A stretch of 64,000 nucleotides of DNA from DASZUK01 sp035547695 (lineage in GTDB: Bacteria > Actinomycetota > Acidimicrobiia > Acidimicrobiales > RAAP-2). The stretch lies in assembly GCA_035547695.1 (NCBI GenBank), contig DASZUK010000050.1, forward strand, positions 62,001 through 126,000. The letters run 5' to 3'. Below are positions 8,511 to 16,571 of this stretch, in pieces (positions within the stretch are counted from its first letter, which is position 1; every line of letters begins with the position of its first letter). The translations under genes and the position numbers were made by a program. The notes beneath the pieces were generated by a model. The model worked only from the letters and a program-made list of their open reading frames with translations. It ran no database searches and was not told the DNA's origin.

Positions 8511-8579
8511 AGCACCTTCCCCGCCGGAGCACCTTCTCCGCCGGAGTGCCCTTCCCGGCCTAGAGCACCTTCTCCGGCT
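8508..8579. repeat. 17-bp tandem repeat linking two convergent stop codons
   Basis: Units GAGCACCTTCCCCGCCG (8510-8526) and GAGCACCTTCTCCGCCG (8527-8543), then a diverged unit and GAGCACCTTCTCCGGCT (8563-8579). CCTAGAGCACCTTC occurs identically at 8506-8519 and 8559-8572, giving the TAG of the EthD gene and the CTA (minus-strand TAG) of the flavoprotein gene. Each unit can fold CGGAG...CTCCG. Confidence 0.85.
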
Positions 8580-10176
8580 CCTCGACGGCGTTGACGCCGG
8601 CGATCCAACCGAAGGTGACGGCCGGGCCGATGGTCCCGCCGGACCCCCAGTAGGCCTCGCCAGCCGGCGAGGCGATGCAGTTGCCGGCCCCGTAGAGGCC
8701 GGGGATGGGCTCGTCGTGGGTGTCGAGGACCTGTGCCCGGGGGTTGGTGCGGGGCCCGCCGCGGGTGTCGAGGGCCCCGGCGACGAGCAGGATGCAGTGG
8801 TAGGGGCCGTCCGGCGAGAACGGGTGCATGGTGTTGTTCACCCCTTCCTGCATCCGGCCGCCCCACAGGGCGGTGAGCGGCGTGTCCCGGCGGCCGAAGT
8901 CCTCGTCCACCCCGGTGCGGGCGAACTCGTTGAACCGGTCGACGGTCCGGCGGAGGTTGGCGGCGAACCGGGGGCTGAGCCGGAGGCCGCCGGTGTGGTG
9001 CCTCAGCTCCTCCAGGCGCTCGTCGACGGCCAGGGCCAGCTCCTCGAAGGTGTCCCCGGAGATCACGTACCGGGCGGCCTCGCCGGGCATCGGGGTGGGG
9101 TAGCGCAGCAGGGTGTCGTCGGGGTTGCGGGCGACGGCGTCGTCGTAGACGGCGAACAGGACCAGGTTGCAGTACTCCCGGCCGTCCCAGGCGAAGTGGA
9201 CCGGGCCGCGCTCGTTGTAGGGGGCCTTCTCGTTGGTCACCCGCCGGCCGTGCCGGTTGACCTGGATCATGCTGTCCCCGAACGGCATGAACAGCCCGCC
9301 GGCGGTCTGGCCGGTCTGCACCACCTGTTCCAGGGCCACCTGGTACCACCAGGCCTGCCCCATGTTGCCGAGCTGCGCGCCGGCCTCGATCCCGATGCGC
9401 ACGAAGTCGCCGGTGGCGGTGGTGGCGCCGCAGCCGCCGAAGACCGGACCCCGCAGGTACTGGCGCCGCAGGTCCGGGTCGTGGAGGAACCCGCCGGAGG
9501 CGAACACCACCGCCCGGTGGGCCCGGACCAGCACCGTCCGCCGCCCCGTCCGGGCCTCCACCCCGACGACCTCGCCGGCGGCGCCGCGGAGCAGCCCGAC
9601 CACGCGGTGGCCGAGGAGGAACCGGGCGCCCTCCCGCTCGGCGGCGGCGCTCATCCGGGCGATCAGCTCGACGCCGCCCAGCTCCGGCCGCGACGCCGCC
9701 CGGGCCGTCAGCCGCCGGCCGTAGGGGCGGAGGTTCTCGGGGATGTCGTCGTGGTAGTCGGGGAACTCGAGGTCGGCCACCACGTCGATGGCGTCGAGGG
9801 CCAGCAGCTCGTCGATGGCCTTGGGACCCTCGTCGTAGCAGGCCTCCAGGAGGGCGAACAGGTCGGCGGGCAGGCCCAGCGTCGGGTCGTCGGCGTCGTA
9901 GAGGACCGGGTAGGCCAGCTTGGCCAGGTACCGCAGGGCGCCGTCCCTCGGGTCGTCCACCCCCTTGGCCCGCATCAGGCTGTTGTTGGGGATCCAGATC
10001 TCACCGCTCGACAGGGAGGTGGTGCCGCCGACGGCGTCCGCCCGCTCCAGGACGAGCACCCGGCCGCCGCGGTGGGCGGCCGCCAGGGCCGCGGTGCACC
10101 CGGCCGCCCCCGACCCGACGACGACGACGTCGGCCGCCTCCTCGAACACGTCCTCGGTCAGCTCGCTCTCGCTCAA
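8560..10176 (-). CDS. FAD-binding dehydrogenase, 3-ketosteroid-1-dehydrogenase-like
   Basis: A 538-residue flavoprotein of the fumarate reductase/KstD superfamily. The FAD motif VVGSGAAGCTAAL is at about 19-31, LERADAVGGTT follows, and the C-terminal LYGAGN...GSGGTIGPAVTFGW block is characteristic of KstD-like desaturases. Members introduce a 1,2 double bond next to a ring ketone. I chose TTG 10176 because GGAG is six bases upstream; TTG 10224 would add 16 residues without a clear ribosome site. It is transcribed away from the acyl-CoA dehydrogenase gene. It suggests an alicyclic keto intermediate in this pathway; the substrate is inferred. Confidence 0.82.
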   Translation of the reverse strand: MSESELTEDVFEEAADVVVVGSGAAGCTAALAAAHRGGRVLVLERADAVGGTTSLSSGEIWIPNNSLMRAKGVDDPRDGALRYLAKLAYPVLYDADDPTLGLPADLFALLEACYDEGPKAIDELLALDAIDVVADLEFPDYHDDIPENLRPYGRRLTARAASRPELGGVELIARMSAAAEREGARFLLGHRVVGLLRGAAGEVVGVEARTGRRTVLVRAHRAVVFASGGFLHDPDLRRQYLRGPVFGGCGATTATGDFVRIGIEAGAQLGNMGQAWWYQVALEQVVQTGQTAGGLFMPFGDSMIQVNRHGRRVTNEKAPYNERGPVHFAWDGREYCNLVLFAVYDDAVARNPDDTLLRYPTPMPGEAARYVISGDTFEELALAVDERLEELRHHTGGLRLSPRFAANLRRTVDRFNEFARTGVDEDFGRRDTPLTALWGGRMQEGVNNTMHPFSPDGPYHCILLVAGALDTRGGPRTNPRAQVLDTHDEPIPGLYGAGNCIASPAGEAYWGSGGTIGPAVTFGWIAGVNAVEEPEKVL

Positions 10177-10243
10177 TGGGGGCTCCGGTGCTCGGCGGTC
10201 TCCCCGGCGGCCGGCCGAGGGCAAAGTCTCGATGGGCTAATAG

Positions 10244-10256
10244 AGGATACTATACT
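10244..10256. promoter_or_regulatory. divergent AT-rich promoter island
   Basis: AGGATACTATACT contains TATACT (10251-10256, plus, for the acyl-CoA dehydrogenase) and TATCCT (10249-10244, minus, for the flavoprotein). -35 matches are weak on both strands. GTATCCT is shared with the promoters at 2419 and 16559. Confidence 0.45.
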
Positions 10257-10285
10257 GTTGGCCGGGAGCGGATGGAGGAGGCACG

Positions 10286-11428
10286 ATGGACCGTCGGCTG
10301 TTCACCGCCGAGCACGACCTGTTCCGCCGGACGGTGGCCGGCTTCGTCCGGGACCGCATCCAGCCGAACCTCCCCGCCTGGGAGGCCGCGGCGCTCTGCG
10401 ACCGCGACATCTGGCCGGAGGCCGGGGCGCTCGGCCTGCTCGGCCTCAACGTCGACGACGCCTACGGCGGCGGCGGCACCGACGACTTCCGGTACAACGT
10501 CGTCCTCAACGAGGAGCTCACCCGGGCCGGGGCCATCGGCGTCGGGTTCACCCTGGCCAACGACGTCATCTCGCCGTACCTGACCGGCCTGGCCACCGAC
10601 GAGCAGCGCCGGCGGTGGCTGCCCGGGTTCTGCCGCGGCGAGACGGTGGTGGCCCTGGCCATGACCGAACCGGACGCCGGCAGCGACGTCCGCGGCATCA
10701 CCACCACGGCCGTCCCCGACGGCGGCGGGTTCGTCCTCAACGGCCAGAAGACGTTCATCTCCAGCGGCGTCCTGGCCGACCTGGTCATCGTCGCCGCCCG
10801 CACCGGGTCGGACCGGTCGGCGGAGGGGTTCACCCTGCTGGTGGTCGAGCGCGGGATGGACGGGTTCACCCGGGGGCGCAACCTGGAGAAGATCGGCCGG
10901 AAGGCCCAGGACACGGCCGAGCTGTTCTTCACCGACGTCCGGGTGCCGGCGGCCAACGTGCTCGGCGACGTCGGCCAGGGGTTCGGCTACCTCATGCGGA
11001 ACCTGGCCCAGGAGCGGCTGACCATCGCGGTGACGGCGGTGGCCGCCTCGGAGGTGGCGCTCGAGATGACCCTCGGCTACGCCAAGGACCGCATCGCCTT
11101 CGGCCGGCCCATCGGCACCTTCCAGCACAACCGGTTCCTCCTGGCCGAGCTGGCCACCGAGGTGGCGGTGGCCCGCACCTTCGTCGACCGGTGCGTCGAG
11201 GACCACCTCACCGGCGGCCTGTCCGGCGTGGACGCCGCCATGGCCAAGTGGTGGACCACCGAGCTGGAGAAGCGCGTGGTGGACGCCTGCCTGCAGTTGC
11301 ACGGCGGCTACGGCTACATGGCCGAGCACCCCATCGCCAAGGCCTACGTCGACGCCCGCGTCCAGACCATCCACGGGGGCACCACCGAGATCATGAAGGA
11401 GATCATCGGCCGGTCACTGGGGCTCTGA
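10286..11428 (+). CDS. acyl-CoA dehydrogenase, long-chain (LCAD/IVD) type
   Basis: A 380-residue acyl-CoA dehydrogenase with the usual N-terminal helical, middle beta and C-terminal helical domains. MTEPDAGSD (about 126-134) and NGQKTFISSG bind FAD/substrate. The usual C-terminal Glu is absent (IHGGTTEIM), and a Glu occurs instead in AQERL at 243, the position used as catalytic base by LCAD and isovaleryl-CoA dehydrogenase. QLHGGYGYM and AKAYVDARVQ match LCAD closely. GGAGGAGG lies before ATG. It would desaturate the CoA ester made by the ligases in this cluster. Confidence 0.9.
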   Translation: MDRRLFTAEHDLFRRTVAGFVRDRIQPNLPAWEAAALCDRDIWPEAGALGLLGLNVDDAYGGGGTDDFRYNVVLNEELTRAGAIGVGFTLANDVISPYLTGLATDEQRRRWLPGFCRGETVVALAMTEPDAGSDVRGITTTAVPDGGGFVLNGQKTFISSGVLADLVIVAARTGSDRSAEGFTLLVVERGMDGFTRGRNLEKIGRKAQDTAELFFTDVRVPAANVLGDVGQGFGYLMRNLAQERLTIAVTAVAASEVALEMTLGYAKDRIAFGRPIGTFQHNRFLLAELATEVAVARTFVDRCVEDHLTGGLSGVDAAMAKWWTTELEKRVVDACLQLHGGYGYMAEHPIAKAYVDARVQTIHGGTTEIMKEIIGRSLGL

Positions 11429-11464
11429 TCCCCCCGCTCCTCGCCTGGGTCGGGCTCGCCGGGG

Positions 11465-11512
11465 CCAGCCCTCGCCGGGGCCAGCCCTCGCCGGGGTTAG
11501 CCCTCGCCGGGA
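11465..11512. repeat. 16-bp tandem repeat across the amidohydrolase stop codon
   Basis: Three units: CCAGCCCTCGCCGGGG at 11465 and 11481, then TTAGCCCTCGCCGGGA at 11497, whose first three bases are the minus-strand stop TAA. A partial copy precedes them. The duplication is of the last codons of the gene (PGEG-stop), laid out downstream of it. Confidence 0.85.
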
Positions 11513-12570
11513 GCACCGGCCGGGAACGAGAACAGCTCCTCGAACGTCTCCAGCGTGACGCGGCGCCGTACGGCGTCGGGCACGCCGTCGAACAGGTCGG
11601 CCAGCACCGCCTGGGTGTTGGGGAACGTGCCCTCCACGTGGGGGTAGTCGCTGCCCCACAGCACCTTGTCGTAGCCCATGGCCTCGACCGCGGTCACCGC
11701 CGTCCGGTCGTGCTGGAACGAGGTGTACACCTGCCGGTAGATGTAGCTGCTCGGCAGCTCCGACAGGACCGGCCGCACGAACATGCCGTGCTGCCGGTAC
11801 GCCTCGTCCATGCGGTCGGCCAGGGCGGGGGCCCAGGCGGCGCCGCCCTCGGCGATGAACACCTTCAGGTCCGGGTGGCGGTCGAGGGCACCGGAGGCCA
11901 CGAGGTGGGCCACCGTCCGCTGGCCGGGGAAGAACGTCTCGACGTAGTTGATGACGGCGCCGCCCGGGCCCCGGGTGGCCTTGACGTCGGTGCCGGTGCC
12001 GACGTGGAAGCACAGCGGCAGGCCGGCCTCCTCGGCCGCCGCCCACAGCGGCTCCCACAGCTCCAGGTTGAACCCCCGGCCCTCCGGCGGCGTGGTGGCC
12101 ATGAACACCGCCCGGAACCCGAGGCCGGCGGCCCGCTGCAGCTCGCCCACCGCGTCGTCGGTGTCGAGCATCGACACGATCGCGGTGCCGATCAGCCGGT
12201 CCGACGCGGCGTTGACGGTGTCGGCGCACCAGTCGTTGTACGCCCGGATGCACTCCCGGGCCAGCACCGGGTCCTTGATGATCGTCGTCCACAGTCCCCG
12301 CGAGGGGAACACGGCCTCGCCCCAGATCCCCTGCCGGTCGAGGTCGCCGATCCGCAGGGCGACGTCCAGGGCGCCGGGCGGCCGGTTGGCGTCGGAGAAC
12401 GCGATCGGGTCGCGGCGCACCATGGTGCCGTCGACGTACACGATCTCCCGCTCGTCGTCCCGCACCACCCGGGGCGCCCGCTCGGCCAGGTCGCCCGGCA
12501 ACCGCCGCAACCACAGGTCGTCCGGCTCCAGCACGTGCGAGTCGCCCGAGTGGGCCCAGATCGTCGCCAT
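11497..12570 (-). CDS. amidohydrolase family 2 metal-dependent hydrolase
   Basis: A 357-residue Amidohydro_2 protein. SGDSHVLEP at about 8-16 supplies D-x-H, CFHVGTG the mid-barrel His, and WGSDYPHVEGTFPNT the C-terminal Asp, the same fingerprint as the paralogues at 6466, 31735 and 34844. The start ATG 12570 has GGAGGAG seven bases upstream. It is the last gene of a minus-strand operon with MmgE/PrpD, enoyl-CoA hydratase and acyl-CoA synthetase. It probably hydrolyses or decarboxylates an intermediate of the pathway. Confidence 0.85.
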   Translation of the reverse strand: MATIWAHSGDSHVLEPDDLWLRRLPGDLAERAPRVVRDDEREIVYVDGTMVRRDPIAFSDANRPPGALDVALRIGDLDRQGIWGEAVFPSRGLWTTIIKDPVLARECIRAYNDWCADTVNAASDRLIGTAIVSMLDTDDAVGELQRAAGLGFRAVFMATTPPEGRGFNLELWEPLWAAAEEAGLPLCFHVGTGTDVKATRGPGGAVINYVETFFPGQRTVAHLVASGALDRHPDLKVFIAEGGAAWAPALADRMDEAYRQHGMFVRPVLSELPSSYIYRQVYTSFQHDRTAVTAVEAMGYDKVLWGSDYPHVEGTFPNTQAVLADLFDGVPDAVRRRVTLETFEELFSFPAGAPGEG

Positions 12571-12606
12571 GTCGCTCTCCTCCTCTGCCCTCACGCCGCC
12601 GTCACC

Positions 12607-12659
12607 CCGGCCATCCCGGCCATCCCGGCCACGCCGGTCACGCCGGTCACGCCGGTCAC
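12607..12659. repeat. 9-bp tandem repeat at the MmgE/PrpD stop codon
   Basis: GCCGGTCAC three times exactly at 12633-12659, preceded by degenerate CCGGCCATC units. The stop codon (TCA at 12656-12658) lies in the last unit, so each unit downstream of the gene repeats a TGA. Confidence 0.8.
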
Positions 12660-14116
12660 GCCGCCCAACCGGCCAGCCCGCGGCCAAGCTGGCGGCCGAC
12701 GTCGTCGACGTCCTCGAGCCGGAGCACCTGGTCGGCCAGGGCGTCGAGGACGTCGGGGTCGACCATCCGGTCGCAGAAGTCGTGGAGCTTCCGGCCGACG
12801 GTGGCCGCCGTGGGCCTGGTGGCCTCCGTCCAGGGGTCACCCCGGCAGTAGTCCCACTGCACCTCGTGGTCGGCGCCGCCGGCCCGCACCGCCATGCGGC
12901 CACGGGTGCGCCGGAAGCGGCGGACCCGGACCTCCTCGGCCGACGGCGTCAGCTCGGTCATGAGCGACCGGTCGGGCACGGTGGTGACCCGGTCGGCCAG
13001 GGCCCACACCGCCGGGTCGTCGAGGTTCTCGGGCCAGTACCACTGCGGCCCGGGGGTGCGCCCCAGGGCGGCCAGGGCGACGACGTAGGGCAGGTGGAAG
13101 GCGCCGTGGAGCGGCGCCCGGTGGTCGCCGGCGATCAGCCGGGGCGGCTGCCGGAAGAACCTGATGGCGTAGGCCCAGGGGTTCAGGCCGATCTCGATCC
13201 GCTCGACGTCGCCGGCCGACAGCACCGCGTCGCCGACCAGCCGGGTGACGGCGTCGATGGGCCCGCAGGCGAACCGGCAGGCCGGGTAGTACTTGACGGC
13301 GCTGTCCAGGACCCACCACCGGGTGCCCAGGTCCTCGGTCAGCAGCGCCGGGTCGGCGCCGGCCTGTCCCTGCGACCGGATGAACCCGGGGTCGGTGTCC
13401 AGCACGTCCTGGTCGGCGACGTAGCCCATCTCGGCACAGGTGGCCGCCAGTACCCCGGCACCGGCCACGGAGGCGTTGTTGACGTACTTCATGGTCCCGA
13501 ACTCGCGCCGTGTGGCCATGTCGTAGGCCTTCGGGGTCGGGGCCATCCAGGCGGCGAGGCCGAAGGCGTTGCGGGTGGCCGCGGCCGGCAGGCCCCCGAC
13601 CGCGGCCGCCGACGCCGCCGCGCCGAAGGTGGCGAACCCCATGCCCTGGATCGGCGCCCACCGGGCCTCGCCGTCCTCCTCGGCCACCACCAGGATGGCC
13701 AGGTTGACCCGGGCGCTGACGTCGAACCCCACGGCCACCGCCCGGATGAGGTCCCGGCCGCTGGCCCCGGTGCGCTGGCCCTCGGCCAGGGCGGCCGCCA
13801 CGCTCATGGCGGCGAAGTGGCTGGCGTTGAAGAAGGTGTCGTCGGCGTCCAGCAGGTTCATGATCTCGGCGTTGGCCATGGCGGCGTTCGCCGAGGCCAC
13901 CCGTCCGCCGAGGCCGAAGACGGTGGCGTCCGCCGGGCCGCCCAGGCGCCGGACGACGTCGTGCATCATCCGGCTCCGCGGCTCCCCGCCGCCGGCGATC
14001 CCGCAGGCCAGGCAGTCCAGGATGATGAGCTTGGTGTAGTCGACGACCTCGCTCGGCAGGTCGTCGTAGGTGGTGCCCGACACGAAGTCGGCCAGCTCCT
14101 GGGTCCGGGTGGTCAT
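12656..14116 (-). CDS. MmgE/PrpD family protein
   Basis: A 486-residue member of the MmgE/PrpD family, whose known members are 2-methylcitrate dehydratase, cis-aconitate decarboxylase and related (de)hydratases. The first domain begins TQELADFVSGTTYDDLP and contains KLIILDCLACGIAGG; the second follows near YYPACRFACGPIDAV. Length matches the family. ATG 14116 overlaps the enoyl-CoA hydratase stop (ATGA). Genes of this family in degradation clusters often act on hydroxy- or unsaturated acids; here the role is open. No propionate genes (prpB, prpC) are near. Confidence 0.85.
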   Translation of the reverse strand: MTTRTQELADFVSGTTYDDLPSEVVDYTKLIILDCLACGIAGGGEPRSRMMHDVVRRLGGPADATVFGLGGRVASANAAMANAEIMNLLDADDTFFNASHFAAMSVAAALAEGQRTGASGRDLIRAVAVGFDVSARVNLAILVVAEEDGEARWAPIQGMGFATFGAAASAAAVGGLPAAATRNAFGLAAWMAPTPKAYDMATRREFGTMKYVNNASVAGAGVLAATCAEMGYVADQDVLDTDPGFIRSQGQAGADPALLTEDLGTRWWVLDSAVKYYPACRFACGPIDAVTRLVGDAVLSAGDVERIEIGLNPWAYAIRFFRQPPRLIAGDHRAPLHGAFHLPYVVALAALGRTPGPQWYWPENLDDPAVWALADRVTTVPDRSLMTELTPSAEEVRVRRFRRTRGRMAVRAGGADHEVQWDYCRGDPWTEATRPTAATVGRKLHDFCDRMVDPDVLDALADQVLRLEDVDDVGRQLGRGLAGWAA

Positions 14117-14943
14117 CGGCCGGTGAACCGGGGGGCCCGGCGCTCGCGGAAGGCCGCCGCCGCTTCGGCGACGTCGTCGCCGAAGGTGGCCAGGGCCTGG
14201 GTGCGGTTCTCGAGGTCGATGCCCGCCTGCAGGCTGCCCACCTCCAGGGCGGCCCACAGCACCTCCTTGGTCAGGGCGACGCCGAGCGGGCTGTTGGCGG
14301 CGATCTGCCCGGCCAGGGCCAGGGCCTCCCCCCGCAGGTCGTCGTCGGGGACCACCCTGAGCACCAGGCCGATGGCCGCCGCCTCGGCGGCGTCGACGGC
14401 CCGGCCGGTCAGCATGAGCTCCCAGGCCCGGGAGGCCCCGATGAGCCTCGGCAGCAGCCAGCTCACCCCCATGTCCCCTCCGGACAGCCCGACCCGGACG
14501 AAGGCCACGTCGAACCGCGCCGAGGCCGCGGCGAGCCGGACGTCGCAGCCGAGGGCCAACGCCAGGCCACCGCCGCTGGCCGGACCGTTCACCGCCGCCA
14601 CCACCGGTTGGGGCAGGGCCCGGAGCCTGGGGACCAGGCCGGCGGTCCGCCGCTGGGACCGCAGTTGGGCGGCCGGCCCCTCGTCCCCCATCGGGTGGCG
14701 CTCGTCCCTCAGGTCCAGCCCGCTGCAGAACCCCCGGCCCGCCCCGGTGAGCACCACCACCCGGCAGTCCCGGTCGGCGGCCACCTCGTCGAGGACCCGG
14801 TGCAGCTCCTCGACGAGGTCGACGTCCAGGGCGTTCAGCCGGTCGGGCCGGTCGAGGGTGACCGTGGTGACCCCCGGGGCCGCCGTCTCCACCCGCACCC
14901 GTCCAGGCACGGGAAGCGCGCCTGTGGCCGGCGGGGGCGTCAC
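14113..14943 (-). CDS. enoyl-CoA hydratase/isomerase family protein
   Basis: A 276-residue crotonase. Oxyanion-hole segments are GRGFCSGLDLRD (about 82-93) and NGPASGGGLALALGCDVRLA; the first catalytic Glu position reads GLSGGDMGVSW, where Asp stands, so hydration chemistry may be altered. The gene starts at GTG 14943, overlapping the synthetase stop (GTGA), and ends in ATGA overlap with MmgE/PrpD. It most likely hydrates or isomerises the enoyl-CoA produced by the acyl-CoA dehydrogenase. Confidence 0.85.
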   Translation of the reverse strand: MTPPPATGALPVPGRVRVETAAPGVTTVTLDRPDRLNALDVDLVEELHRVLDEVAADRDCRVVVLTGAGRGFCSGLDLRDERHPMGDEGPAAQLRSQRRTAGLVPRLRALPQPVVAAVNGPASGGGLALALGCDVRLAAASARFDVAFVRVGLSGGDMGVSWLLPRLIGASRAWELMLTGRAVDAAEAAAIGLVLRVVPDDDLRGEALALAGQIAANSPLGVALTKEVLWAALEVGSLQAGIDLENRTQALATFGDDVAEAAAAFRERRAPRFTGR

Positions 14944-16517
14944 GGCGCCGATCCCGGGTAGCCGCCACCGCCGTACTGCCGGTCGAGCTCGTCGTAGTCC
15001 TTCCCGGCCGCCGACCGCGGGAGGTCGGTGGCGAATTCGACCGAACGGGGGCGCTTGTAGCCGGCGATGCGGTCGCGGCAGTGGTCGATGAGTTCGTCGG
15101 CGGTGACGGGCCGGTCGGGCCGGCGGACGACGACGGCCTTCACCGACTGGCCCCACCGGGGGTCCGGCACCCCGATGACGGCGACGTCCTGTACGGCGGG
15201 GTGCGCCGCCAGGCACTGCTCGACCTCCACCGGGTACACGTTCTCGGAGGCCGACTTGATCACCCGCACCTTCGGGCCGACGAAGGTGACGGTGCCGTCG
15301 GGGTTGCGCCGGCCGAGGTCGTTGGTGTGCCACCACCCGCCCCGGGACCGCCGTTCGTTGAGGGCCGGCCGGTTCCAGTAGCCGGCGCCGACGGTCCACC
15401 CGCGGACGACGATCTCCCCGACGTCGCCCGCCGCCACCTCGCGGTCGGCGTCGTCCACCAGCCGGACCTGGACCAGGGGGGACGCCCGGCCGGTGGTGAA
15501 GTCCCCAGCGCGGCCGCCGAGGGCGGCGAAGGTGGCCAGGCCCACGACCTCGCTCTGGCCGTAGCCGGCCGGCCGGGCACCCCAGGGGGAGGGGTCGGGC
15601 GACGTCATGGCCCGCCACTCCGGCATGTCGAAGGCGGTCCGGAGCGACGACAGGTCGTACCGGCCCGCCGCGTTGGCGGCCACCACCTCGGCGATGGTCG
15701 GCGGGAGGATGAAGCAGCTCGTGCACCGGTGCCGGTCCACGAGCCGGCAGATCTCCTCGGGGTCGGGCCGGGCCAGGAACACGTTGGTGCCCCCGAAGTG
15801 GAACGTCGGGAACATGACGAAGAGGGTGGCGATGTGGAACAGGGGCCCGCAGTTCAGGTACACCGTGTCGGCCCCGATGCCCTGGAGCATGGCGATCATC
15901 ACGCTCTGGGCCAGCAGGTTGGCCTGCGTGAGCAGGGCCCCGTTGGGGGTGCCGTCGAACGCCGCCGTGTAGAGGACCACCACCGGGTCGTCCGCCGCCG
16001 CCGACGGCGGGGGAGGCGGCGGCGCCCCGGCGAGGAGGGCCTCGTAGGACCCGGCGCCGTCGTCGTCGTGGCGGACCCAGGTGGCCCGGTGCCGGGCCCG
16101 GTCCCGGGCCTGGCGGACCACCGGGCCGATCTCCTGCTCCTGCCAGACGACCACCCGGGGCGCCAGGTCGTCGACGACGAAGGCCGTCTCGTCGGCGGAC
16201 TGCCGCCAGTTGGCCGGGCAGACCATGGCGCCCAGGTGGGCACAGGCCAGGACGCACTCGAGGACGCGGTGGCAGTTCTGGCCCAGCCAGAGCACCCGGT
16301 CGCCCCGGCCGACCCCCTCGGCGGCCAGCCACCCGGCCAGCCGGCGGGACCGGTCGGCCAGCTCCGGGTAGGTGTGGGTGGCGTCGCCGCAGGCGACGGC
16401 GGTGCCGTCGGGGAAGCTCCGGACGTGCTGTTCGAGCACGTCGGCGATGGTCAGCGAGGTCGTCAGCGAGGTCGTCGGCGGGGTGGTCAGCGAGGCGGTC
16501 AATGAGGTGGTCGGCAT
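14940..16517 (-). CDS. AMP-dependent acyl-CoA synthetase (degenerate phosphate loop)
   Basis: A 525-residue ANL-family synthetase. A5-like GYGQSEV, GYWNRPALN, GWWHTNDLG and a C-terminal PRSAAGKDYDE with the acyl-adenylation Lys are present. The usual YTSGTTGxPKG loop is changed to YTAAFDGTPNGA, and TGD to TND, a variant subgroup rather than a broken gene since the frame is intact. The N-terminus has low-complexity TSLT/ASLT repeats. ATG 16517 is three bases from the likely transcription start of a TACTAT -10 (16532-16527); TTG 16526 would add three residues. First gene of the operon down to 11497. Confidence 0.85.
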   Translation of the reverse strand: MPTTSLTASLTTPPTTSLTTSLTIADVLEQHVRSFPDGTAVACGDATHTYPELADRSRRLAGWLAAEGVGRGDRVLWLGQNCHRVLECVLACAHLGAMVCPANWRQSADETAFVVDDLAPRVVVWQEQEIGPVVRQARDRARHRATWVRHDDDGAGSYEALLAGAPPPPPPSAAADDPVVVLYTAAFDGTPNGALLTQANLLAQSVMIAMLQGIGADTVYLNCGPLFHIATLFVMFPTFHFGGTNVFLARPDPEEICRLVDRHRCTSCFILPPTIAEVVAANAAGRYDLSSLRTAFDMPEWRAMTSPDPSPWGARPAGYGQSEVVGLATFAALGGRAGDFTTGRASPLVQVRLVDDADREVAAGDVGEIVVRGWTVGAGYWNRPALNERRSRGGWWHTNDLGRRNPDGTVTFVGPKVRVIKSASENVYPVEVEQCLAAHPAVQDVAVIGVPDPRWGQSVKAVVVRRPDRPVTADELIDHCRDRIAGYKRPRSVEFATDLPRSAAGKDYDELDRQYGGGGYPGSAP

Positions 16518-16535
16518 CCGGGACAAATAGTACCC

Positions 16536-16564
16536 TTAATACGTGATGCGGTATTTGGTATCCT
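16536..16564 (+). promoter_or_regulatory. promoter giving a leaderless thiolase mRNA
   Basis: TTAATA (16536-16541), 17 bases, TATCCT (16559-16564) with upstream TGG. The predicted start is 16571-16572, which is the GTG of the thiolase gene, and no ribosome site exists. It overlaps the minus-strand -10 TACTAT (16532-16527) of the synthetase operon. Confidence 0.65.
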
Positions 16565-16571
16565 TACTTCG

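Noticed and set aside
11465..11512. CRISPR-like repeats here and at 8508, 18251 and 23884
   Set aside because: The units are 16-17 bases, directly adjacent without spacers, differ at each locus and have no cas genes nearby.
8716..12963. A 1415-codon open frame on the plus strand
   Set aside because: It runs antisense to the flavoprotein, over the acyl-CoA dehydrogenase in another frame and antisense to two more clear genes. Its translation is Val/Gly/His/Arg-rich without any domain, as expected for a shadow frame in very GC-rich coding DNA.
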